Positions 1-5,728 of a stretch of 6,729 bases of DNA are shown in pieces. Every line of letters starts with the position of its first letter. Position 1 is the first letter of the stretch. The notes below the pieces were generated by a model that was given only the letters and a program-made list of their open reading frames with translations, was not told where the DNA came from and made no database searches. The position numbers and the translations under genes were made by a program. Source of the stretch: CAYLNH01 sp964384625 (GTDB taxonomy: Bacteria > Verrucomicrobiota > Lentisphaeria > JABSQK01); assembly GCA_964384625.1 (NCBI GenBank), contig CAYLNH010000341.1, positions 1 through 6,729 of the forward strand, in the 5' to 3' direction.

Positions 1-19
1 CTTTCCCTACATTCCTCCG

Positions 20-48
20 AAACAAAGTAGCCCGCCTCTCCGAGGCGG
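20..48 (-). terminator. Probable intrinsic terminator of the EIIA gene
   Basis: On the minus strand a perfect 7-bp stem, CCGCCTC and GAGGCGG around a GGA loop (32-48), is followed by GCTACTTTGTTT. It lies about 45 bases beyond the EIIA stop codon. The T tract is interrupted, so termination may be only moderately efficient. In the plus direction the stem is followed by TGTCATCG, with no T run, so it is oriented for the minus-strand gene. Confidence 0.6.
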
Positions 49-92
49 TGTCATCGAAGCGGTCCCCCGCGCTCTTTCTTCTTGTGGTGCAG

Positions 93-545
93 CTATTGCT
101 CCAGAAGCTGCAGTACCTCTTCAGCAGTCGTCGCCCCCAACAACTTCGCCCGGACCTCTTCCTGCCGCAGCAGCCGGCTGATCTCGGCCATGAACCGGAT
201 GTGCGGACCCGTCTGACTGGTCGGCGAAACCATACAGACGAAGATCGTCGCCGGCTGACCATCGACGCAGTCGAAATCAACGCCTTCAGGCTTGAGTCCG
301 ATGGCGGCCTGCAATTGGTCCACCGCATCGCTCTTCCCGTGGGGGATAGCCACCCCGTTATGCAGCCCGGTGCTCATCTCGGCCTCCCGCTCGAGAATCG
401 CCTGTTCCACGGCGGGGCGGTCGTTCAAGCCGGGGGCTTGATCCAGCAGATCGACGAGCTCACGGATGATCGCGTCCTTGTCGGTGGCCTCGATATGCAG
501 GCTGACGCGATCCGGGCTCAAGGCATGGCTCAAGGGTTCAGGCAT
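93..545 (-). CDS. PTS EIIA domain protein, fructose/nitrogen-regulatory (PtsN-like) family
   Basis: This is a single-domain phosphocarrier of the EIIA-Fru/Ntr (PTS_EIIA_2) family, expected to be cytoplasmic and to take a phosphoryl group from HPr or NPr on a histidine. The 150 residues match the usual length of a stand-alone domain. The active-site motif GVAIPHGK places the phosphorylated histidine at residue 69. A second conserved histidine lies in GPHIRFMAEIS (H115), and the C-terminal helix with LLRQEEVRAKLL is also typical. No EIIB or EIIC partner is present, so a regulatory role like PtsN is more likely than sugar uptake; this is inference. The gene follows the permease-USP gene on the same strand but is separated by 339 bases and has its own promoter candidate. 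No Shine-Dalgarno sequence precedes the ATG at 545; TTG codons 5 and 9 are alternative starts without better sites. Confidence 0.9.
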   Translation of the reverse strand: MPEPLSHALSPDRVSLHIEATDKDAIIRELVDLLDQAPGLNDRPAVEQAILEREAEMSTGLHNGVAIPHGKSDAVDQLQAAIGLKPEGVDFDCVDGQPATIFVCMVSPTSQTGPHIRFMAEISRLLRQEEVRAKLLGATTAEEVLQLLEQ

Positions 546-581
546 CGGGACTGACTGGGGCTGGCGGGATTGCAGTTTTGC

Positions 582-601
582 GGTGCGAATTTGAAAGCAC
601 C
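582..601. repeat. Inverted repeat at the predicted EIIA transcription start
   Basis: GGTGC (582-586) and GCACC (597-601) form a perfect 5-base inverted repeat with a 10-base AT-richer centre. It begins 4 bases downstream of the -10 candidate, so it would cover the +1 position or form a hairpin at the 5' end of the EIIA leader. It could be a repressor site or an mRNA-stabilising stem. The arms are short and chance is possible. Confidence 0.3.
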
Positions 602-604
602 ATC

Positions 605-632
605 AATATAGCCCGCGACGAAAGCAGTGCAA
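605..632 (-). promoter_or_regulatory. Sigma70-like promoter candidate for the EIIA gene
   Basis: Read on the minus strand, TTGCAC (627-632) is followed after 16 bases by TATATT (605-610); each hexamer is close to the TTGACA and TATAAT consensus. Transcription would start near 598 and give a leader of about 53 bases before the ATG at 545. This would let EIIA be expressed independently of the permease. Confidence 0.55.
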
Positions 633-705
633 CCCGCGTGCCTGCCCCCGGGTATGCCTTCGGGGTCGCGTGTCCGCTCTGTTAATGCTTGCTGACGGCA
701 GTTGG

Positions 706-871
706 CTCGACCGCACGATCCCAGGCGGTTTATCCGTTTGGGGAAGACGTTGATGGTTCAGCCTTGTCCATTGAAACCCTTCACCGGGCCGGCAAGTGCC
801 TTGCGCTTCCCGCATCAACGGGGCGATTCGGCATCTTGCGAAGCGGGACGGGATACGATGGTGCGGTCGAG
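706..871. repeat. 15-base inverted repeat with 136-base spacing, possible structured RNA
   Basis: The arm at 706-720 (CTCGACCGCACGATC) is complementary to 857-871 (GATGGTGCGGTCGAG) at 14 of 15 positions, including an unbroken 11-base run. Smaller hairpins lie inside: GGTTCA (755-760) with TGAAACC (772-778), and GCAAG (792-796) with CTTGC (800-804). A competing stem pairs CGCTT and CGCA (804-814) with TGCG and AAGCG (837-845). The element starts 13 bases after the permease stop, so on the minus strand it would be the proximal 3' untranslated region of that mRNA. Function is unknown. The pairing is read directly from the bases; its biological meaning is inference. Confidence 0.4.
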
Positions 872-884
872 GACGCAGCCGGTC

Positions 885-3245
885 TCAGAACCAGCGTTTG
901 ATCCAGGACTGGATACCGGTGGCGGCGTTGACCATGATCAGCGGCTTTTCACAACGGCGGGCGATCTCTTCGGGGATCGACTCCCGCGTCATACGGTAGA
1001 TCAGCGGTCGCCGGGTACAGCCGACGATGACGGCATCGTACTCCTCGGCTTCCTGCAGGATCGCGTCCACAACGTTCGACGCGTTTACCGCCTTCACCGT
1101 GATGCGTTCTTCTGGCAACCCGAGTTCGGTCTGGCGTTGTGCGATGAAGGAGACCACGTCGAACTTCGATTTACGGCCGGGATTGATGACGGAGAATGCC
1201 GTCACGGCGCCCTCCTCCTTATCGGCCAGTGCCGCCGCGACTTCGAGGGAGAAGGCGCTGTTGGGGCCGCCGGCCAGCGGGACAAGGATCTTCTTGAGTT
1301 TGCCGTTGCACTTTCCTTTGGCGATGACGACGTTGCAGGGGCTGCGCTCGATGACCGGGTCCACAGTGCTGCCCAGGCTGAAGCCATAGCTGCGTTGTTC
1401 GCCGTGCCAGCCCATGATCAGCAGGTTCGCCCGTTTTTCACGCACCGCCCCGACGATGCCGCGGGCGAGGTTACGGCAGTAGCGCAGGGTGGAGGTGATC
1501 GGGAACAGCGGCTCCAGATAGAGCATGATCTCCGCAATCGCTTCCTTGCCTTCCCACATATATTCCTCGGCATCGCTCAGGGGGACCTGCTCCGGCACCG
1601 GCACCATGTGCAGCAACTCCACTTCCGCGGCGTTCTTCGCGGCGCACAGTTTGTAGGTGGTCCCAACCAATTCGACGGCGTTCTTCGGGTTGGCGACAGA
1701 GACCATAACGCGATACCCGTGGCCGTTGCCGTTGGCGGTCGGGGCAGCATAGAAATCCTCCTCCAGCACCTGGACCTCACGGCTCGAGGCGCGCACATGG
1801 TGCCGGGCGTAGGCGAAGTAGAGCGCGATACCGACAATCACCCAGGCGGGCACGATGAAGAGAAACAGGGGATTCGTTTTGTCCGGCCCGTGGCCGCCGC
1901 CCATTTCGCTCTGGAAGATCCAGAACACCAGGAGTCCCTGCAGCACGATTGCGGCGATCGGCACCACCGGATACCCGGGCATCAGGAAGCCGTAGCTCAG
2001 TTCATCGCCCATGTTCTGGCGCACCCGGATGACGCAGAGGTTCACCAGGAAGAACAATCCCAGGAACATCATGCTGGCGCAGATTGCAATTTCTTTCGTC
2101 TTCAGCAGGGCAATGGCGATGATCAATGCCGACGTGCCCAGCAACGCCACCCACGGCGTTTTGCGCTTCGGATGAATGCGGGAGATGACCCCCGGCAACA
2201 TGCGGTCCCGGCCCAACGCATAGAGTGCCCGCGTGGCGGAAAAGACGGTCGCGTTCAGCGCCGAGGTCGACGCGAAGATGACCGCCAGGGTGAGAAGGAA
2301 ATTCGCCAGGTTCTTGCTCGGCAGCAGGAGTGCTACCGACTCGCCAAACCCGGTTTCGCCGAACTGGGCAATCCATTCGTAGGGGGACAACCCGCCGGTC
2401 ACCGAACCGTCACCCGGGATCGCCGCCACACAGGCGAACGCCACCAGGACATAGGTCAACGTCACAATCAATACCGAGTACAGCATGGCCTTGGGCAGGT
2501 TTTTCTTCGGTTCAATCGTCTCGTCCGCCGCCTGCGCGATGACTTCGTAGCCTTCGAAGGCAACGTAGGTTGCGCCCATGGTCGCCAGCACCACCCCCCA
2601 GCCGCTCGGCAGGAAGGGCTCGAAGTTCTTCAGGCGTTCCGGGTGGCGCAGGACAACCCAGACGCCGATGCCGCCGATGATCCACAGAAAGACCGTCTGC
2701 CCCAAGGTCATCAAGGCCCCCAGTTGGCCTGTCTCCGACGCGCCGCGGTAGTTCACGAAGATGAACGCGGCCGCCACCAGAATCGCCACGAGTTTCACCA
2801 GGATGAAATTCCGGATGCCCCAGAGTTCGTAGTTGAGGACGGCGTCGGGCACCCAGTTCATCCAGCCGATGGCGATGAAGAACCGCACCGTATAGACGGC
2901 AAACGTAACCGCGTACAGACTGCCGGCGACGCTGGAGGCGAACCATTCCATCCAGCCGGACACGAAACTGACGCCGCGGCCGAAGCCGTAGCGGGCGTAG
3001 TGATAGGCCCCGCCGGTGCGCGGGAAGGCCGAGCTCAACTCCGCGTAGGAACAGGCGGTAAACAGCGCCACCAGGCCGTTCAAACCAAACGTCAGCAAGA
3101 CACCGCCCGGCCCGGACCGGCCGATGGTCGGGCCCATGCCGACGAAGACGCCCGCACCGATCATCATGCCCAGCCCCATCATCGTGATGTGGAACAGGGT
3201 CAGCTCGCGCGAGAGCTCGGAACTGATGTTACGATCGTCGGCCAC
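885..3245 (-). CDS. APC-family amino acid permease fused to two universal stress protein (USP) domains
   Basis: This is a probable inner-membrane amino acid/cation symporter or exchanger with a cytoplasmic regulatory tail. Residues 1 to about 485 form an APC core with roughly 12 membrane segments. The first helix has GLGMMIGAGVF (24-34), followed by YAELSSAFPRTGGAY (67-81) and, near helix 6, FEGYEVIAQAADETIEP (230-246), all characteristic of the family. USP domain 1 (about 510-645) keeps the nucleotide-binding pattern G-x2-G-x9-GS at G612, G615 and G625-S626. USP domain 2 (about 650-775) has G742, R745 and E755-S756 at the matching places, so that site looks lost. Substrate cannot be read from sequence. 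The start is GTG at 3245: AAGGGA lies 8 bases upstream, and an in-frame TAA five codons upstream excludes an earlier start. It overlaps the preceding small membrane protein gene by 17 bases, suggesting translational coupling. Confidence 0.92.
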   Translation of the reverse strand: MADDRNISSELSRELTLFHITMMGLGMMIGAGVFVGMGPTIGRSGPGGVLLTFGLNGLVALFTACSYAELSSAFPRTGGAYHYARYGFGRGVSFVSGWMEWFASSVAGSLYAVTFAVYTVRFFIAIGWMNWVPDAVLNYELWGIRNFILVKLVAILVAAAFIFVNYRGASETGQLGALMTLGQTVFLWIIGGIGVWVVLRHPERLKNFEPFLPSGWGVVLATMGATYVAFEGYEVIAQAADETIEPKKNLPKAMLYSVLIVTLTYVLVAFACVAAIPGDGSVTGGLSPYEWIAQFGETGFGESVALLLPSKNLANFLLTLAVIFASTSALNATVFSATRALYALGRDRMLPGVISRIHPKRKTPWVALLGTSALIIAIALLKTKEIAICASMMFLGLFFLVNLCVIRVRQNMGDELSYGFLMPGYPVVPIAAIVLQGLLVFWIFQSEMGGGHGPDKTNPLFLFIVPAWVIVGIALYFAYARHHVRASSREVQVLEEDFYAAPTANGNGHGYRVMVSVANPKNAVELVGTTYKLCAAKNAAEVELLHMVPVPEQVPLSDAEEYMWEGKEAIAEIMLYLEPLFPITSTLRYCRNLARGIVGAVREKRANLLIMGWHGEQRSYGFSLGSTVDPVIERSPCNVVIAKGKCNGKLKKILVPLAGGPNSAFSLEVAAALADKEEGAVTAFSVINPGRKSKFDVVSFIAQRQTELGLPEERITVKAVNASNVVDAILQEAEEYDAVIVGCTRRPLIYRMTRESIPEEIARRCEKPLIMVNAATGIQSWIKRWF

Positions 3246-3393
3246 GGCGCAAATCCCTTAACGCATCACGGACTGACCTCGGGCGCGTCTCCGCCAGGCG
3301 GTTGACGATGCGGCGCGAACGCAGAACCAGCACTACCATGGCCACCAGAGCGACGCCCAGAATGACCAGGCCGATCACTGTATTACGATCCAT
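3229..3393 (-). CDS. Small single-span membrane protein (54 aa) overlapping the permease gene
   Basis: I do not recognise a family. The 54-residue product has a hydrophobic segment at about residues 6-24 (GLVILGVALVAMVVLVL), then RSRR and a strongly basic tail ending in RRGRRS. By the positive-inside rule the short N-terminus would be outside and the tail cytoplasmic. The reading frame is open up to 3477, but the ATG at 3393 is preferred because the hydrophobic segment follows it at once and the promoter candidate at 3460-3487 would place the RNA start near 3453. Upstream is only a weak GAAG. Its last 17 bases overlap the permease start (GTG at 3245, stop at 3229-3231), so ribosomes could pass from one to the other. 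It may be an accessory microprotein of the transporter; this is inference. Being short, it needs comparative support. Confidence 0.6.
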   Translation of the reverse strand: MDRNTVIGLVILGVALVAMVVLVLRSRRIVNRLAETRPRSVRDALRDLRRGRRS

Positions 3394-3459
3394 AACTACC
3401 AACTTCAAATGCCGGAATACGGAATAACAACACGGGGAAAGACAAGCAAGAAAACCGGA

Positions 3460-3487
3460 ACTATAGCCTGCACCCAAAGATTCTCAA
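3460..3487 (-). promoter_or_regulatory. Sigma70-like promoter candidate for the small protein-permease operon
   Basis: On the minus strand TTGAGA (3482-3487) and TATAGT (3460-3465) are separated by 16 bases. The predicted start near 3453 gives a leader of about 60 bases to the ATG at 3393. It lies in the gap (3394-3506) after the AGE-family gene, which is on the same strand. I see no terminator hairpin in that gap, so read-through from the upstream gene is also possible. Confidence 0.45.
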
Positions 3488-3506
3488 GGCGTCATTCACA
3501 ATGGTG

Positions 3507-4649
3507 TCAGCCCGGTGCGGCGGGAGCCGGCAAACCGCCGGTCAGACGCAGGGCCTCCAGCCCCATGCCGACAACATGGTAATCAAGCTTCCACAGACTG
3601 CCCTTGCGCCGGTCGGCAAGGCCCATATACCAGCCGCCGGATTCATGGTCGACGAAGCATCGGTCGGCAAAGCCGCGCACCTGTTCCAGCGTCGGCAGCA
3701 GGTCCCGGCGACCACGTTGCAGCACAAAATGGAGGAGTGCCCGGATGGCTTCGCACTGCTCCCACCAGCCCTTTCGGGCATCGCTCACAACCAGTTCCGG
3801 GCTCACCTGCGAATAGACCCCGCCGTCATCCGGGTCAATGCCGCAGCAGACGCCGAAACCGAGGAGTCTGCGGGCCGGCCGCAGCAGTTGGTCCGGCAAC
3901 CCGAATTCCACTGCGCGCGACAGCAGGAACGCCCACTCGAAGGCATGCCCGACCCAGAGCCCGCCGCCCTCGGCGGCCGGCAGTTCCTCCCAGTCTTCGT
4001 TGAAGTACTCCGGCAGCAGACCATCCCGACGCAGCAGCAGCGAGTCCACCAGCAGGAAGAGCTTCCGGGCTTCTTCCAGCGCCGCCGCCTCCACCCGGCC
4101 CAACTCCAGCAACGCCTCGAACAGATGCATGACCGGGTTCTGCGACCGGGGCTCACGCTTCTCCTGCCGGAAATCGCGGCTCAAGTGCCAGTACAGGCCG
4201 CCGCAGCTGTCGATGAACTCGCGCTCGACCGTTTCGCAGGTACTGACGGCCAGGTCCCGCCAGGTCGGGTCGCGGACCAGCCGGCTCAGATGCGCGAGGG
4301 CGAGGATAACGAACGCGTGACCGTACATGTCTTTGCCGGCGTCCGTCAGGCGACCTTTGCCGTCGCAGGCGAAGAACCAGCCGCCGCGGGCGGCGTCGAG
4401 AAAATGCCGTTGCAAGGCGCCGGCGCCGGAGACGGCGGCGGCGAGATAGCGCTCGTCGCCGGTCAATTCGTAGCCCGAACAGAAATTGTGGATCAGACGG
4501 CACTGGGTCACGAGCGTGCAGGACGTGGCCTCCGTCCGCTGCCAGGTACGGTCAAAGGCCGAATGAAACAGGCCGCTGTCGTCGACACTGTGCTGCAGCC
4601 AGAGCGCCAGGACGTCTTCGGTGATTTGTCTGTACCAGGCCACATCCAT
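3507..4649 (-). CDS. AGE-superfamily sugar epimerase/isomerase
   Basis: The product belongs to the N-acylglucosamine 2-epimerase superfamily, (alpha/alpha)6-barrel enzymes that epimerise sugars at C2 or interconvert aldoses and ketoses (GlcNAc epimerase, cellobiose epimerase, mannose isomerase, YihS sulfoquinovose isomerase). The 380 residues span the whole fold. Expected active-site positions are visible: Q49 and R51 (VTQCRL), H111 (KDMYGHAF), N171, H175 and E178 (NPVMHLFEA), H235 and E238 (GHAFEW), W295-W296 and E300 (GWWEQCE), and H358 (YHVVGMGLEAL). H175, H235 and H358 appear to match the three histidines needed for catalysis in characterised members. Subfamily and substrate cannot be fixed. 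An in-frame TAG two codons upstream makes the ATG at 4649 the first start; no Shine-Dalgarno is seen. It is divergent from the sugar kinase, which suggests joint function in sugar use. Confidence 0.88.
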   Translation of the reverse strand: MDVAWYRQITEDVLALWLQHSVDDSGLFHSAFDRTWQRTEATSCTLVTQCRLIHNFCSGYELTGDERYLAAAVSGAGALQRHFLDAARGGWFFACDGKGRLTDAGKDMYGHAFVILALAHLSRLVRDPTWRDLAVSTCETVEREFIDSCGGLYWHLSRDFRQEKREPRSQNPVMHLFEALLELGRVEAAALEEARKLFLLVDSLLLRRDGLLPEYFNEDWEELPAAEGGGLWVGHAFEWAFLLSRAVEFGLPDQLLRPARRLLGFGVCCGIDPDDGGVYSQVSPELVVSDARKGWWEQCEAIRALLHFVLQRGRRDLLPTLEQVRGFADRCFVDHESGGWYMGLADRRKGSLWKLDYHVVGMGLEALRLTGGLPAPAAPG

Positions 4650-4668
4650 TGGCTATACGATACGACAC

Positions 4669-4708
4669 ACTCGGCCGGACGAAAAGCGCCGGCAGCGATT
4701 TGCCGAGT
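4669..4708. repeat. Nested inverted repeats in the divergent isomerase/kinase control region
   Basis: The outer arms ACTCGG (4669-4674) and CCGAGT (4703-4708) are perfectly complementary. Within them GCCGG (4674-4678) pairs with CCGGC (4689-4693), and CGGCA (4690-4694) is an inverted copy of TGCCG (4701-4705). They sit between two divergent start codons (4649 and 4745), where a shared operator is often found. No regulator gene is in the window and GC-rich sequence yields such arms by chance, so this is tentative. Confidence 0.3.
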
Positions 4709-4735
4709 TGAAAGCGGAGAATCCCGAATTACCAT
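4708..4735 (+). promoter_or_regulatory. Weak promoter candidate for the sugar kinase
   Basis: TTGAAA (4708-4713) matches the -35 consensus at five of six positions. After 16 bases comes TACCAT (4730-4735), four of six at -10. The predicted start near 4742 falls just before the ATG at 4745, giving an almost leaderless mRNA, consistent with the missing Shine-Dalgarno sequence. Confidence 0.3.
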
Positions 4736-4744
4736 TGGCAGCAA

Positions 4745-5728
4745 ATGAAGACGACTGGACCCGGAAAGAAAGTCAGCCTGATCGGGCTGGTGCTGATCGA
4801 TGCGCTCTGCGACGACTTCACGCGGCTGCCGGAACGCGGCGAAGCGGTCGAAAACGTCTCGAACCAGGTCACGTTTCGCGTCGGCGGCGGCGCCGCCAAT
4901 ACGGGTGCGGCGCTGGCACAAATCGGCATTGCGGCAAAAGTATTCGGTCGTATCGGCGACGATCATTACGGTCAACTGGCGACGGCGGACCTGGAGCGTC
5001 ACGGCGCCGACCCCGGCGGCTGCCGCGTGGCGGCCGGCGAAGCAACCACGTACTGCTTCGTCGGCATCAACGCCGACGGCGAGCATGAGTTTGTCTGCAC
5101 CTACGGCGCCAGTCACGACTACGGCCCCGCCGATGTCGATCTCGAGGAGCTCCTGGATGCCGACGTGCTGATGTACCAGGACATGGGTTCGCTGCCGGGC
5201 CTCGACGGCGCGCCGGCGGCCCGTATGCTGCTGGAAGCCCGCCGCCGCGGCATTCTCACCTTTGCCGACGAGAATCTCGGCCGCCGCCGGCCCGCCGGCA
5301 TCCTCGGCGCGATGCTCCCGGGCATTGACTGGTTCCTGCCCAGCAGCAGCGATCTGGCCGCCATGCTCAACACAACCGAACCGGATGACATCGTCCGGAT
5401 TCTGCGCGGCTTCGATGCACACGGCATCGTACTGAAACTGGGGCAGGAAGGCTGCCTGGTCTATGCGCCGGACGCCCCCCCGGTTCACGTCCCGAGCGCC
5501 GCGGCCGCGATCGTCGACACCACCGGCGCCGGCGACTGCTTCGACGCGGGCTTCATGGCCGGGCTGCTGCATGGCCTGTCGCCGGCGGCAGCCGCGCAGA
5601 TCGGCGCAAAATCGGCCGCGGCGTGCATTGCCAACATCGGCGCCTGCGAAGGGATTCCCGCCTGGGAGGAAATGGTGAGCGGCACCGAGATCAACGCAGT
5701 CCCCGAGACTACGGCAGGACACCCTTGA
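4745..5728 (+). CDS. PfkB-family (ribokinase-like) sugar kinase
   Basis: This is a cytoplasmic ATP-dependent carbohydrate kinase of the PfkB/ribokinase family, 327 residues, the normal length. The N-terminal signature region includes GGGAANTGAALAQIG (47-61) followed by GRIGDDHYG (68-76). The C-terminal signature DTTGAGDCFDAGFMAG (258-273) carries the anion hole and the catalytic base D264. D19 in the first strand is where the family contacts the sugar. Fructokinase-like, 2-keto-3-deoxygluconate-like or sulfofructose-kinase-like (YihV) activity are all possible; I cannot choose. Divergent pairing with an AGE-family isomerase favours a ketose product of that enzyme as substrate (inference). An in-frame TGA at 4709-4711 with no start codon before 4745 fixes the ATG as first start, though no ribosome binding site is at normal spacing. 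Its 3' end overlaps the convergent CHAD gene by 20 bases. Confidence 0.9.
   Translation: MKTTGPGKKVSLIGLVLIDALCDDFTRLPERGEAVENVSNQVTFRVGGGAANTGAALAQIGIAAKVFGRIGDDHYGQLATADLERHGADPGGCRVAAGEATTYCFVGINADGEHEFVCTYGASHDYGPADVDLEELLDADVLMYQDMGSLPGLDGAPAARMLLEARRRGILTFADENLGRRRPAGILGAMLPGIDWFLPSSSDLAAMLNTTEPDDIVRILRGFDAHGIVLKLGQEGCLVYAPDAPPVHVPSAAAAIVDTTGAGDCFDAGFMAGLLHGLSPAAAAQIGAKSAAACIANIGACEGIPAWEEMVSGTEINAVPETTAGHP

Larger units (their letters stand above)
546..884. other. Non-coding interval between permease and EIIA genes
   Basis: No convincing gene lies in these 339 bases. The longest minus-strand reading frame (603-818) would start at a TTG without a ribosome binding site and resembles no family I know. 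The interval contains a sigma70-like promoter (605-632), a short inverted repeat over its expected start site (582-601), and a long-spaced inverted repeat (706-871) enclosing smaller hairpins. There is also a 5-base inverted repeat, CCCCG (646-650) and CGGGG (661-665). No T-tailed terminator follows the permease stop. Confidence 0.6.

Noticed and set aside
48..554. 168-codon plus-strand frame opposite EIIA
   Set aside because: The EIIA frame carries the active-site motif, whereas this one has none and spans the same bases.
603..818. 71-codon minus-strand frame in the permease-EIIA gap
   Set aside because: It starts at TTG without a ribosome binding site, resembles no family, and its 3' end runs over the EIIA promoter candidate.
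702..3305. 867-codon open frame on the plus strand opposite the permease
   Set aside because: It is antisense to a clear membrane transporter; the product is rich in His, Arg, Asp and Gly with no recognisable domain. Long antisense frames are a common effect of GC-rich codon use.
3501..4748. 415-codon plus-strand frame opposite the AGE-family gene
   Set aside because: Antisense to a gene with a full set of family motifs; the product has low-complexity Gln/Ala/Pro/Arg composition and no domain.
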